From: Streptomyces odontomachi
GTDB taxonomy: Bacteria; Actinomycetota; Actinomycetes; Streptomycetales; Streptomycetaceae
Direction of reading: 5' to 3'
DNA: 64,000 nt
Assembly (NCBI RefSeq): GCF_024435355.1
Contig: NZ_JAMJWG010000016.1
Span: 1-64,000 of the forward strand
Shown in pieces: positions 33,701-42,268 of the stretch (position 1 is its first letter; each line of letters begins with the position of its first letter). The notes under the pieces are model-generated. The model was not told the origin of the DNA. It ran no database searches and saw nothing but the letters and a program-made list of their open reading frames with translations. A program made the position numbers and the translations under genes.

Positions 33701-33860
33701 TGACGGCATGGACCCGTCTGACCTGCCGCGGATCTTCCCGGGGCTGCGCGTGATCCGCCTTCTCCCGCCGCGGAGCACAAGCGTCGACGTGACCCGGTAC
33801 GCCCGGCTCTTCCCCGATGCCGAGATCACGGTGTCCGAGCCCAAGCCCTGGCTCCTGTAA
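30714..33860 (+). CDS. NACHT-domain STAND NTPase with leucine-rich C-terminus, candidate defence protein
   Basis: A 1048-residue NLR-like protein. Residues about 1-230 are helical and resemble the NACHT N-terminal helical (NNH) domains of bacterial NLRs. The NACHT NTPase has Walker A GVAGSGKTT (277-285), Walker B LLLVDGIDE (Asp363, Asp366-Glu367) and sensor-like WLVTSRPSAV, then winged-helix regions (LATNPLMCGLICAL, FVHRTFQDHLGARAA). Residues about 690-800 look like helical repeats and about 820-1000 like leucine-rich repeats (RELVVADNPDIRSLAPLTEL). No nuclease, protease or TIR effector is recognisable. ATG 30714 has GGGGGAA ahead. Bacterial relatives protect against phage; the role here is inferred. 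Confidence 0.88.
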   Translation: MEPAVLGSRLASSLMSTLIKKLFVAEAPGAGLVDQPVRISRLVSFRGEKRTLTLADVRKIAATLVGRAVGGPGERPFPSDEDDLVTERLTWALAGLGDLDMDDVHAVRLGHRELARELLTRSPAAELSEDAALFVRSATEWACLHILHFFTQRSTFVARTLVEQSRGQAELIAKVDELIRRTPRPDHHDTAFERRYRAYLTTRHGKLTIYGIDLSNSPGKWPLDTAYLSLEATSPSGAVVGAGGDHALDARGHRTTSPGPSPADQALAAHERVLLRGVAGSGKTTLVQWLAVSAAADDPGDRMTYLHGLVPFVLPLRTLTRHGERLPAPAGFLSAVGSPLAGAQPPGWETRVLTAGRGLLLVDGIDEVPEAERGRARAWLSELVDAFPGNRWLVTSRPSAVRENWLADDRFTELTLTAMNLSDVTAFVRRWHTAARTGDPDEDTRLAAYETQLLDAVRAKPDLGRLATNPLMCGLICALHRDRRGYLPHGRRELYEAALSMLLTRRDRERDMAGPELSEEPQLQLLQRLAYWLIRNGRTELDRERAERIIAEGLPAVPAARTLGAAPDVLRHFLVRTGLLREPAPGAVDFVHRTFQDHLGARAAVEAGDFGLLAAHATDDQWADVIRMAVAQGRPRERAELLGLLLEAGDAAPDRHTRARTWLLAMACLEHATELAPGVRAEVEDRAALLIPPRSDEEARSLAALGPLVLELLPGPAGLSADEARRVVGTAGLIGTDAALPVLAQFSSHPDMDVRIHLGRAWGRVDVDQYAGEVLTHVDSDDFFIEVKSAEMLRALRFLGDRAKITVYGSFEASELAAALPPGCRELVVADNPDIRSLAPLTELRSLERLGLYECPNIADLMPLVELGLKSLNLLGLDETIPGLRELTTLRMLDVRQPLPAGLLESLPVDAALTSICLSSGAFSARGLRGLSHWATLEDLTLIEAGNPLTAWDWAEMAQLPSLTGLSLDSGLLSPRITVHAPALPSLRKLRLYQADDGMDPSDLPRIFPGLRVIRLLPPRSTSVDVTRYARLFPDAEITVSEPKPWLL

Positions 33861-33878
33861 CCGCTGCCCGCACACGAA

Positions 33879-33912
33879 GCTGCCCCTGGACCGAAACCGG
33901 CCCAGGGGCAGC
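33879..33912. terminator. Bidirectional terminator between NACHT gene and clpC
   Basis: GCTGCCCCTGG (33879-33889) pairs perfectly over 11 bp with CCAGGGGCAGC (33902-33912) between two convergent genes. Confidence 0.85.
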
Positions 33913-33939
33913 CTCACAGTGAACGCACCGCGCGAGCGG

Positions 33940-36465
<2,526 letters not shown>

Positions 36466-36669
36466 CGTTAATCGCTCCTCAGAGCGGTCAGGCAGTAAGG
36501 GGACGCTCCCCTCCCTGTCCTTCCGCAGCTTAGTCCCGCAAGCGGGGACCGCTCATTCCAACTGCCGACTTCTGTCCGGATGACCCCCGCACAGGCGGGG
36601 AAACCAGCTGCCGAAGTAACGACAATTGCTCCAACCCGATGGTGCGAGACGATGTTCCCCCAGGCCAGA

Positions 36670-36704
36670 CAGATAGCCTCCGCTCCACTACGCCCGTGGC
36701 GAAC
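36670..36704 (-). promoter_or_regulatory. clpC promoter with candidate ClgR box 1
   Basis: On the minus strand, GTTCGCCACGGGCG (36691-36704) fits the ClgR core CGCYNNNRGCG. A -10-like TATCTG lies at 36670-36675, with no good -35, so the box would sit at about -28 to -41, as expected for an activator. The resulting 5' untranslated region is about 200 nt. Confidence 0.55.
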
Positions 36705-36797
36705 GGAACCGGTGCCCGTCCTGCGTGTCGCCCCTCCCCACTAGCAATCTCTTACCCGCAGCTACAGACGGTCCATGCGGCGCGCACGGTTTCCCTC

Positions 36798-36811
36798 CGC
36801 TACGGGCGAAC
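36798..36811 (-). promoter_or_regulatory. Candidate ClgR box 2
   Basis: On the minus strand, GTTCGCCCGTAGCG (36798-36811), about 107 bp upstream of box 1, matches the same CGCYNNNRGCG core. Two sites upstream of clpC agree with known ClgR control of Clp genes in Streptomyces and Corynebacterium. Confidence 0.5.
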
Positions 36812-37476
36812 ATCCTTGCGCCACCGCGCGCTCAGACACGCCCTCCGAAGTCATACGGAGAGTACGTGGACAGACACGGAGAGGAATCGAACGGTACGGC
36901 GCGCTACGGCGACGCCTCCAGCGCATGCGGATACTTAGTTGACCATGTCAGCATTTGCCCGTTATGACCAGCTTTTCGCTGAGTGCGGTCGGTATTGGCC
37001 TGAAATGGGCGCTCTGAGGTGCGGACGTCCCAAAGGCGCGGGCGCGCTCAGCGATGGAGGGCGCAAGAGGGCACAAGGTGGAGGGCACAAGAAAGCGGCG
37101 CCACACAGCTGCGGCGCCGGAGCGCGGGCGTCTCGGAGAAGCGCACGCCGCGGCGACGCGCTCGCCGCCGTACAGACTCGCCGCCGTACGGACGGGAGCG
37201 TGCTCGAGCGCTCACCGCGGCGGTGTGCCGGCCACCTGGGGCAGCACGGGGGCCGCTCGGCCGGGACAGACCCGCAGGGGGCCGCGCTCGGCTGCGGCCC
37301 CCCGATCCCGGCTGCGGACCGGGTCGGCGACCCTGGCCCGCCGTCCCGACCGCAGGCGTGCCGTACGACCGCCCCCCGTCAGCGGACGGACCGGATGAAC
37401 GCGTGCACCCGGTCGGGTACGGATGGTGCACCGGCGACTGTCTGCGCCGCCGGATCGGGCTACGAAGCGACCGCGC
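36812..37476. other. lsr2-clpC intergenic region, no gene supported
   Basis: About 660 bp. Frames cross it only because stops are rare; codon use and composition do not support a gene. It contains repeats of GGGCGC/GGCACAAG-like units (about 37050-37095) and a strong hairpin at 37277-37302 that may end the lsr2 transcript about 175 nt beyond its stop. Confidence 0.55.
37277..37302 (-). terminator. Hairpin downstream of lsr2
   Basis: GGGGGCCGC (37277-37285) pairs perfectly with GCGGCCCCC (37294-37302) around an 8-nt loop, the only strong hairpin I found downstream of lsr2. Confidence 0.55.
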
Positions 37477-37812
37477 TCAGCGGTGGGAGTCTTCGTAGGC
37501 CTGGCGGATGTTCGCCGGAACTCGGCCACGGTCGTTGACCTCGTACCCGTTCTCCTTCGCCCAGGCGCGGATCTGCGCGGTGTCCTGGCTGCTGCCAGCC
37601 GCGGCACGCGCCTTTCCACGACCACCCGAAGCACGACCCCCGGTACGACGGCCGCCCTTGAGGTAGGGCTCCAGCAGACCACGGAGCTTGTCCGCATTCG
37701 AGGTGGTGAGGTCAATCTCGTAGGTCTTGCCATCCAGGGCGAACGTGACGGTCTCGTCCGCCTCGCCCCCGTCGAGGTCATCAACAAGAAGGACCTGAAC
37801 CTTCTGTGCCAC
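37477..37812 (-). CDS. lsr2: Nucleoid-associated xenogeneic silencer Lsr2
   Basis: H-NS-like protein that bridges A/T-rich DNA and silences foreign and specialised-metabolism genes in Streptomyces. The 111-residue protein has the N-terminal oligomerisation domain (VQVLLVDDLDGGEADETVTFALDGKTYEIDLT), a basic Gly/Arg linker, and the C-terminal DNA-binding domain with the AT-hook-like RGR in NDRGRVPANIRQAYEDSHR. GTG at 37812 follows AAGGAA at normal spacing. The promoter region (about 37880-37960) is itself A/T-rich and holds the palindrome TACTGCAGTA (37896-37905), allowing autoregulation. Confidence 0.97.
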   Translation of the reverse strand: MAQKVQVLLVDDLDGGEADETVTFALDGKTYEIDLTTSNADKLRGLLEPYLKGGRRTGGRASGGRGKARAAAGSSQDTAQIRAWAKENGYEVNDRGRVPANIRQAYEDSHR

Positions 37813-38018
37813 CGCAATTTCCTTTCAATCGATAACGTGCGGGCCGGTGTCCCGCGGCTCCGGCCGCCGTTTCGCCGTCCCCTTGTTATATGCACTACTG
37901 CAGTACGTCGGAAAGCAAACCGCTTTTCACGGAAAAACACAAACCCCTGGCAGAGTCCAACCGCTCCAAGGGCCCTGGAAACATGCGCGTTTCGGACATA
38001 GGGCACCGCGGCAGGAGT

Positions 38019-38036
38019 GACGGTGGGAATACCGTC
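38019..38036 (-). terminator. Small hairpin after the acetyltransferase gene
   Basis: GACGGT (38019-38024) pairs with ACCGTC (38031-38036) just beyond the acetyltransferase stop and upstream of the lsr2 promoter region. Confidence 0.4.
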
Positions 38037-38041
38037 GGCGA

Positions 38042-38572
38042 TCACAGATGCAGAAGCATCCGGCTGTTGCCCAAGGTGTTCGGTTTCACCCGTTCGAGTC
38101 CGAGGAACTCCGCCACGCCCTCGTCATAGGAACGCAGCAGCTCGCTGTAGACATCGGTGTCGACAGGCGTCTCACCGATCTCCACGAACCCGTGCTTCGC
38201 GAAGAACTCGACTTCGAAGGTCAGGCAGAATACGCGTCGAACACCTAGCCACCCCGCCGTCTGTAGCAACTTCGTCAGCAGTTGGTGTCCCACTCCCGAG
38301 CCCTTGACCACCGGGTTCACCGCGAGGGTGCGTACTTCCGCGAGGTCCTCCCACATCACATGCAGGGCGCCACACCCCACGACCTGCGCGTTGTCGTCCC
38401 GCTCGGCCACCCAGAACTCCTGGATGTCCTCGTAAAGAGTCACCGTCGCTTTGTCCAGCAGGATGCCCTTGCGGACGTAGGTGTCGAGCAGGGCCCGCAG
38501 TTGGGCGACATCGCTCGTCCTGGCCCGGCGGACAGTGAGGGCTTTTGCGGTGACTTCGGGCTCGGCAGGCAT
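38042..38572 (-). CDS. argA: Amino-acid N-acetyltransferase (Rv2747-type ArgA, GNAT fold)
   Basis: A 176-residue GNAT enzyme. The sequence closely follows Mycobacterium tuberculosis Rv2747, which acetylates glutamate or glutamine as the first step of arginine synthesis: VRRARTSDV at the N-terminus, QEFWVAE, VVGCGALHVMW, LAEVRTLAVNP, GVGHQLLTKLL (acetyl-CoA loop), VFCLTFEVEFFAKHGF, and VKPNTLGNSRMLL at the end. ATG 38572 matches this start. In Streptomyces ArgJ also supplies acetylglutamate, so its physiological share is uncertain. It lies 9 bp after a BlaI-type gene. Confidence 0.85.
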   Translation of the reverse strand: MPAEPEVTAKALTVRRARTSDVAQLRALLDTYVRKGILLDKATVTLYEDIQEFWVAERDDNAQVVGCGALHVMWEDLAEVRTLAVNPVVKGSGVGHQLLTKLLQTAGWLGVRRVFCLTFEVEFFAKHGFVEIGETPVDTDVYSELLRSYDEGVAEFLGLERVKPNTLGNSRMLLHL

Positions 38573-38581
38573 GCCGGGACG

Positions 38582-39178
38582 CTATCGCCCGTGCCCTGTG
38601 CGCAGTGAGCCGGGGTTCTGGGAGCTGCCGTTCCGGGAAGGCGACGGGTTCTCCCGGGGTTCGTCCATCTCGCCCTGTTCGCCGTTCTCAGGGTTCTCGC
38701 CGTTCTCGGGGCGGCCCGGCTTCTCGGCCTTCTCCGCCTTCTCGGAGCCGTGCAAGTGTTCTGGCTCTTCCGGCTTCCCGGCCTCTTCGGCGTTCTCGTC
38801 CGGCGCGGGGCTCTCCTCATGTCCTTGGACGAGGCGTACCGCATCCCGCAGGGCTTCGCGCTGCTGGGGGGACATCATGCCGAAGAAGGCGACGAGAGCG
38901 GCCGCCGGGTTGTCGCTGCGGGACCAGGCTTCGTTCATCAGAGCGGCCGCGTACGCCGCACGTGTGGAGACCGCCTCATATCGATAGGCGCGGCCTTCGG
39001 CCTCTCGGCGTACCCAACCCTTCTGGTGAAGATTGTCCAAGACCGTCATCACCGTCGTGTACGCGATGGTGCGTTCCTGCTGAAGGTCTTCCAGGACTTC
39101 TCGGACGGTCACGGGGCGGTTCCACTTCCAGACCCGCGTCATGACCGCATCTTCGAGTTCTCCCAAGGGCCGAGGCAC
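38582..39178 (-). CDS. BlaI/MecI-family transcriptional repressor
   Basis: About 198 residues from GTG 39178. The winged-helix domain is clear: RPLGELEDAVMTRVWKWNRPVTVREVLEDLQQERTIAYTTVMTVLDNLHQKGWV, then REAEGRAYRYEAV. The C-terminal 70 residues are Glu/Lys/Pro/Asn-rich repeats (EKAEKAEKPGRPENGENPENGE). TATTGT lies 6 nt before the GTG, suggesting a leaderless mRNA. BlaI proteins are normally cut by a BlaR1/M56 membrane protease, but no such gene is adjacent, so the signal is unknown. Co-directional with the acetyltransferase 9 bp downstream. Confidence 0.85.
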   Translation of the reverse strand: MPRPLGELEDAVMTRVWKWNRPVTVREVLEDLQQERTIAYTTVMTVLDNLHQKGWVRREAEGRAYRYEAVSTRAAYAAALMNEAWSRSDNPAAALVAFFGMMSPQQREALRDAVRLVQGHEESPAPDENAEEAGKPEEPEHLHGSEKAEKAEKPGRPENGENPENGEQGEMDEPRENPSPSRNGSSQNPGSLRTGHGR

Positions 39179-39577
39179 ACCTGAACAATAGTCGGAGAAG
39201 TAGCCAATAGCAGCGCCAACGAGGCTTAGTGCGACAAACAGCAAAAAGGGAGCCCGTTGTTGATCTTCAATGTGGATCTTTGGTGGAGATCTCGGGAGTC
39301 GATCTCGGCGTCATCTCGGATGCGAGGTCAACGCCGGTGATGCGGCTCTGCCACGGGCGCGATAGCGCGCGCTCTACCACGCTTCGCCGGGGGCTCTGCC
39401 ACCGTTCTTTCCCACGTTCTCGGGTCTCGGGTTCTCGGGTTCTCGGATGAGTTCCGTGGTCCCCGCGTCCTCCGGACGGGTGCCGTGGGCCGGCCGGGCC
39501 GACAGTTCCGTGTCGCCGGCCGTGAAAGGGCCGTATCCCGATTCGCGTACCGAAGGCGTCGGGCAGCCCGCCGGGTG
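39179..39577. other. Intergenic gap, no gene seen
   Basis: About 400 bp upstream of the BlaI-type gene. The BlaI promoter must lie at its left end. Around 39410-39450 it is made of TTCTCGGG-type short repeats, and around 39260-39320 of ATCTCGG repeats. No reading frame with sensible composition. Confidence 0.5.
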
Positions 39578-39766
39578 TCAGGCGCCGGAGTCGCCGGTCG
39601 CGCCGGTGCCGCCGGTGCCGTGCTCGCGGCGCGCGATCGCGGCGTCCACGGCAGCGTCCTCCTTGGCCTTGTTCGCCCCGCCCTGGTTCTTCACCATGGT
39701 CACGATCACGCAGACGAAGAGCGTGGCCATCACCACGGGGGGCACGAGCGCAGAGACGTAGTCCAT
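39578..39766 (-). CDS. Small single-pass membrane protein
   Basis: A 62-residue protein: MDYVSALVPPVVMATLFVCVIVTMV spans the membrane close to the N-terminus, followed by a charged tail (KNQGGANKAKEDAAVDAAIARREH) and a Gly/Thr/Ala end. GGGGG lies just upstream. It lies 13 bp after the stop of the 353-residue gene and is probably co-transcribed with it. Small membrane proteins of this form are widespread in Streptomyces; function unknown. Confidence 0.75.
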   Translation of the reverse strand: MDYVSALVPPVVMATLFVCVIVTMVKNQGGANKAKEDAAVDAAIARREHGTGGTGATGDSGA

Positions 39767-39779
39767 GCCCCCAGAGTAG

Positions 39780-40841
39780 CTAGCCCGCGGCCAGCTGCCG
39801 TGGGCACCTCCCGGCCACCGTCGACGAGCTCTTCCCGGGCGGCGCGGACCTGCGCTTGGGCGGGAAGACCTCGGCCGGGGTCGGCACGGGACGGCCCGGC
39901 GCGGCCGGCCTGGCGGGGGCGCGACGCTTCGGCTCCGACTCGGGCTTTGCCGGTTCGGGCGCGGGCTCGGACTCGGGAGCACGCTCCGGCTCGGGCGCCG
40001 TCTGGCGGTCGGGCGCCCCCTCTTCCTGCTCCGACTCCGGCCCGGTCTCCGGGGCACGAGACGGCTCTTCGCGCGGCTCAGCCGGCCCGGACGGCTCGGG
40101 TGCGCCGGCCGCCTCGGCAGCGTACGGGGCGTCGGCGGCCAGCCCGCCGGGGAGCGCCAGCAGCCGGCGGCGGGACACCGGGAAGACCGCCAGGGCGGGC
40201 GGCGGGACGGTCGCGACCGGGCGCGGCAGCGGGGCGCCGTGCGGCGGCGTGGCCCCGCGCGGGGCGGGCTCCTGCGGCACCGGTTCGTGCGGCACCGGCG
40301 CGGGGGGCGTGGCGCGCGGCCCGCTCGGAGCGCCGAGCGCCGTGCTGCGGGTGCCCGCGTGCACGCCCGAGGAGGTGCCACCGGAGCGGGGCGACGGTGC
40401 GCCGGGCGCACGTTCGGCGCGTGCCGCCGGGAGCGGAGCGCGGTCGGCGGGCCGGGCCTGGACGGTCTCCGCCACGACGGCGCGGCACCGGTCGAGCAGG
40501 GCGGCGGCGACCGGGTTGCCGCGCAGTGCGCGCAGCGCGGCGAAGTCGGCGGTCTCCGGCCGGTACCCGGTGTCCAGCACATCGCTCAGCAGGGCGAAAT
40601 ACCCGCTGGCGGTGCCCGGTAGGGCGGTGCGGTAGCGGGCGAGGTCGGCCAGCAGGAAGGCACGGAACCGCGCGCTCTCGCGAGCCGCATCGTCGACGGA
40701 CTCGGCGAGACGGTAGCAGTCCTGAACGTCCTGCACCGTGGCGGAGCTGGGGTGAAGGGCGAGGGCGAGGGCACGGCGGAGCACACGCAGCTCTCCTGCG
40801 CCGAACGCCATGCCGCCGCGGGATCCGTAGGGCGTGGGCAT
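39780..40841 (-). CDS. Conserved actinomycete protein with Pro/Glu-rich tail, unknown function
   Basis: A 353-residue protein. Residues 1-130 form a compact helical domain (GELRVLRRALALALHPSSATVQDVQDCYRLAESVDDAARESARFRAFLLADLARYRTALPG and YFALLSDVLDTGYRPETADFAALRALRGNP), followed by a disordered Pro/Ala/Glu tail with Lys/Arg clusters at the end. ATG 40841 gives MPTPYGSRGGMAFG; TATCGT lies 7-8 nt ahead, so the message may be leaderless. No enzyme motif or membrane helix. Probably co-transcribed with the small membrane protein. Confidence 0.75.
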   Translation of the reverse strand: MPTPYGSRGGMAFGAGELRVLRRALALALHPSSATVQDVQDCYRLAESVDDAARESARFRAFLLADLARYRTALPGTASGYFALLSDVLDTGYRPETADFAALRALRGNPVAAALLDRCRAVVAETVQARPADRAPLPAARAERAPGAPSPRSGGTSSGVHAGTRSTALGAPSGPRATPPAPVPHEPVPQEPAPRGATPPHGAPLPRPVATVPPPALAVFPVSRRRLLALPGGLAADAPYAAEAAGAPEPSGPAEPREEPSRAPETGPESEQEEGAPDRQTAPEPERAPESEPAPEPAKPESEPKRRAPARPAAPGRPVPTPAEVFPPKRRSAPPGKSSSTVAGRCPRQLAAG

Positions 40842-41099
40842 GGTGTGACGATAGGGGCTAATCCGACAATTTTGTCTCACCGCTGGAGTTCGGCGTGTAC
40901 GGCGCGCAGCGCACCATCGGCCAAAGCAGAGCACCCCCGGTCTGCGACCGGGAGTGGTCTGTACGGGCGTGGAAGAGACCGTATGGGCGTGAGAAAGGCC
41001 GTCCTGCCACCCGAGCAGGCGCACCCGAGCGGGCCCCGCCCGAGTGCCCGGCGGCTGCCCGGCCGCAGTGGTGTGCCCGCTTCGTGGTGGCGTCGTCGC
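40842..41099. other. Intergenic region beyond the MITE, with a hairpin
   Basis: Non-coding. CCCGGTC (40936-40942) pairs with GACCGGG (40946-40952) around TGC. Before the MITE inserted, this hairpin would have been about 160 bp beyond the coaX stop and may have been part of its terminator. Repeated TGTACGGGCGTG/CGTATGGGCGTG motifs lie at about 40961-40992. Confidence 0.5.
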
Positions 41100-41103
41100 C
41101 TAG

Positions 41104-41336
41104 GTCCTGTCGTCAAACTCCCGTCGTTGCCCGAAGGGCGGCCCGGCGGCGTCAGGTGCGTGTTCTGGGGGTCCCCCCTGCTCGAAGAGCTTGGGGGAGC
41201 GCCGGGCGCGAGTCCGCGTACGCATGGGGGCACCTCCCACGCCCTTCAGGCAGTGGGGGAGTACGTGGGCTTGTGCCCGGTGCGGCGAGAGGGCGTGCAT
41301 GACGCCGCCGGGCAGACGGGAGTTTGACGACAGGGC
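41104..41336. mobile_element. 233-bp MITE with terminal inverted repeats and CTAG target duplication
   Basis: The left end (41104-41125) begins GTCCTGTCGTCAAACTCC; the right end (41315-41336) is its inverted copy, 21 of 22 bases matching. CTAG flanks both ends (41100-41103 and 41337-41340), a target-site duplication. No transposase is encoded. Inside are G/C-rich palindromes such as GGGGGTCCCCC. The ends and TA-containing target resemble IS5-family elements of Streptomyces, so it is probably mobilised in trans. The insertion abuts the coaX stop codon, whose TAG lies in the duplicated CTAG. Confidence 0.88.
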
Positions 41337-42134
41337 CTAGAGCCGGCTCGCGTTCCGCTCGTACACCAGGCGCAGGCCGATCAGGGTCAGCCACGGCTCG
41401 TGCTCGTCTATCACGGTGGCCTCGCCGAGCACCATGGGCGCTAGGCCCCCGGTGGCGATGACGGTCACGTCGTCGGGGTCGTCGGCCAGCTCGGCGGCCA
41501 TCCGGTGCACCACGCCGTCGACCTGTCCGGCGAAGCCGTAGACGATGCCGGCCTGCATGGCCTCGACGGTGTTCTTGCCGATCACGCTGCGCGGCCTGGC
41601 CAGCTCGATCTTGCGGAGCTGGGCGCCGCGCATGCCGAGCGCGTCCACCGAGATCTCGATGCCGGGGGCGATCACACCGCCGGTGTACTCCCCGCGCGCG
41701 GAGACCGCGTCGAAGGTGGTCGCCGTGCCGAAGTCGACGACGATCGCCGGGCCGCCGTACAGCTCGACCGCGGCGACCGCGTTGATGATGCGGTCGGCGC
41801 CGACCTCCTTGGGGTTGTCCATGAGGATCGGCACCCCGGTCTTGATGCCGGGCTCGACGAGGACGGCGGGCACGTCGCCGTAGTAGCGGCGGGTGACCTC
41901 GCGCAGCTCGTGCAGCACGGAGGGGACGGTCGAGCAGATGGAGATGCCGTCGATGCCGTCGCCCAGCTCCTCCCCGAGCAGCGGGTGCATGCCCATGAGG
42001 CCCTGGAGCAGCACGGCGAGCTCGTCGGCGGTGCGGCGGGCGTCGGTGGAGATCCGCCAGTGCTCGACGATCTCGTCACCGTCGAAGAGGCCGAGGACGG
42101 TGTGGGTGTTGCCTACGTCGATCGTCAGCAGCAC
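41337..42134 (-). CDS. coaX: Type III pantothenate kinase
   Basis: Phosphorylates pantothenate, the first step of CoA synthesis. The 265-residue ASKHA-fold protein has the phosphate loop TIDVGNTHTVLGLFDGD, GADRIINAVAA, the second loop VVDFGTATTFDAV, and the family segment GEYTGGVIAPGIEISVDALG. GTG 42134 follows AAGGAG. The initiation region is duplicated 89 bp upstream, creating a small overlapping ORF. The TAG stop lies in the CTAG duplicated by the MITE. Last gene of the cofactor block. Confidence 0.96.
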   Translation of the reverse strand: MLLTIDVGNTHTVLGLFDGDEIVEHWRISTDARRTADELAVLLQGLMGMHPLLGEELGDGIDGISICSTVPSVLHELREVTRRYYGDVPAVLVEPGIKTGVPILMDNPKEVGADRIINAVAAVELYGGPAIVVDFGTATTFDAVSARGEYTGGVIAPGIEISVDALGMRGAQLRKIELARPRSVIGKNTVEAMQAGIVYGFAGQVDGVVHRMAAELADDPDDVTVIATGGLAPMVLGEATVIDEHEPWLTLIGLRLVYERNASRL

Positions 42135-42165
42135 GCGGCCACTCCTTCTTGGGAACCGTACGGTC
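42119..42165. repeat. 47-bp direct repeat, copy 1 (true coaX start)
   Basis: Covers the coaX ribosome site and first codons. Copy 2 lies at 42208-42254 in the same orientation, differing at one base (42152 versus 42241). Confidence 0.9.
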
Positions 42166-42223
42166 TCCGGGACCATTCGGGGGTGGCTGGTGGGGCGACG
42201 GGAGGGCCGATCGTCAGCAGCAC
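42125..42223 (-). CDS. Upstream ORF of 32 codons created by duplication of the coaX start
   Basis: Starts at GTG 42223 behind the same AAGGAG site as coaX, and its first five codons (MLLTI) equal those of coaX. It then reads through the gap in another frame and stops at TGA (42125-42127), 10 nt inside coaX, so it spans the real coaX start. Ribosomes ending here could re-initiate at coaX. It may be a translated regulatory leader or simply a by-product of the duplication. Confidence 0.5.
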   Translation of the reverse strand: MLLTIGPPVAPPATPEWSRRPYGSQEGVAACC

Positions 42224-42254
42224 GCGGCCACTCCTTCTTGGAAACCGTACGGTC
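42208..42254. repeat. 47-bp direct repeat, copy 2 (duplicated coaX start)
   Basis: Same 47 bp as 42119-42165 with one mismatch, 89 bp upstream in coaX terms. It keeps a working Shine-Dalgarno and GTG but is out of frame with coaX. Confidence 0.9.
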
Positions 42255-42268
42255 AAGAGCATGCTCGC

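Noticed and set aside
36939..37538. Frame of about 200 codons downstream of lsr2 on the plus strand
   Set aside because: Poor composition, overlaps the lsr2 3' end and a strong hairpin, no ribosome site and no recognisable motif.
41104..41336. Degenerate protein gene within the MITE
   Set aside because: Frames crossing it are short, and no transposase motif is found; the ends are diagnostic of a non-autonomous element.
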